From assembly GCA_017958845.1 (NCBI GenBank), contig JAGDBW010000008.1, forward strand, positions 1 to 5,171: DNA of 5,171 bases, read 5' to 3'. This document shows positions 5,089-5,171 of the stretch, piece after piece (positions within the stretch are counted from its first letter, which is position 1; each line of letters starts with the position of its first letter). A program made the position numbers and the translations under genes. Below the pieces are notes generated by a model. It saw only the letters and a program-made list of their open reading frames with translations. It searched no databases and was not told where the DNA came from. This DNA comes from Clostridia bacterium. GTDB lineage: Bacteria; Bacillota; Clostridia; Oscillospirales; CAG-272.

Positions 5089-5171
5089 CCTTTGTTTTGC
5101 CGTTTTTCCAACATACGTTGCCCGGTGGGCTCTCCAAAACCGAGGCAGAGTCCGTTTGCGGACGACCCGAG

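Larger units (their letters stand above)
4947..5171. other. Hairpin-rich non-coding region, possible structured RNA or intergenic repeat
   Basis: This stretch is visibly richer in A and T than the coding DNA. It holds at least six inverted repeats: the four listed separately (4947-4966, 4981-5002, 5015-5066, 5066-5088), plus GCCC-GGT-GGGC (5120-5130) and GTCCG-TTTG-CGGAC (5150-5163). I see no start codon with a ribosome site on either strand. A weak + strand promoter-like pair, TTGGAG (4944-4949) and TATAAA (4967-4972) 17 bases apart, could start a small RNA near 4979, while the U-tract at 4970-4980 favours a - strand transcript ending there. I do not recognise a known RNA family. Confidence 0.4.

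Noticed and set aside
4955..5171. Leftward open frame entering from the right edge (ends at 4955), and another ending at 5064
   Set aside because: Both read through the perfect hairpins and the U-tract, and the peptides show no family resemblance; more likely chance frames over non-coding sequence. A gene 3' end from beyond the edge cannot be fully excluded.
5089..5171. Possible tRNA, 6S RNA or SRP RNA at the right edge
   Set aside because: Small stems such as GTCCG-TTTG-CGGAC recall parts of such RNAs, but no cloverleaf, no 6S central-bubble layout and no SRP GGAA-tetraloop motif can be built from the visible bases.

Overview
The window looks like chromosomal DNA of a GC-rich, low-G+C-phylum relative, most likely an uncultured clostridial (Oscillospiraceae/Ruminococcaceae-like) Firmicute. 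That is inferred from the strong AAGGAGG Shine-Dalgarno, consensus sigma-A promoters, a lipoprotein carrying Listeria-Bacteroides (InlB_B-type) repeats plus a transglutaminase-like domain, and a MATE exporter of the clostridial kind. I could not run a database search, so the taxonomy is tentative.

Layout, left to right. (1) 1-125: the last 40 codons of a TrkH/KtrB-type potassium-transporter membrane subunit on the + strand. (2) 126-286: a convergent intergenic gap with a bidirectional intrinsic terminator (187-218) and an imperfect tandem repeat (236-305) that runs into the 3' end of the next gene. (3) 287-1933, - strand: a MATE-family multidrug/cation antiporter with an unusual Pro/Ala/Asp-rich C-terminal tail of about 80 residues. 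(4) 1934-2310: a 377-bp divergent promoter region. It holds a TTGATT-N17-TATAAT promoter for the MATE gene and a perfect consensus TTGACA-N17-TATAAT promoter with an extended -10 (TGG) for the gene on the right, plus a strikingly strand-asymmetric A/G-rich tract. (5) 2311-4869, + strand: an 852-residue predicted lipoprotein with three InlB-like or bacterial-repeat beta modules, a cysteine-rich beta domain and a transglutaminase/protease-like domain with an apparently intact Cys-His-Asp triad. (6) 4906-4945: its intrinsic terminator. (7) 4947-5171: a more AT-rich non-coding stretch packed with inverted repeats. It may be a structured small RNA, a 3' UTR of a gene to the right, or a dispersed intergenic repeat element.

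The three genes do not form an operon. TrkH and MATE converge on a shared terminator, and MATE and the lipoprotein gene are divergently transcribed from separate promoters. Nothing in the sequence shows a functional link between them beyond all being envelope proteins. I see no CRISPR array, tRNA, rRNA, transposase or clear phage gene. The least explained parts are the hairpin-rich right end and the architecture of the lipoprotein.
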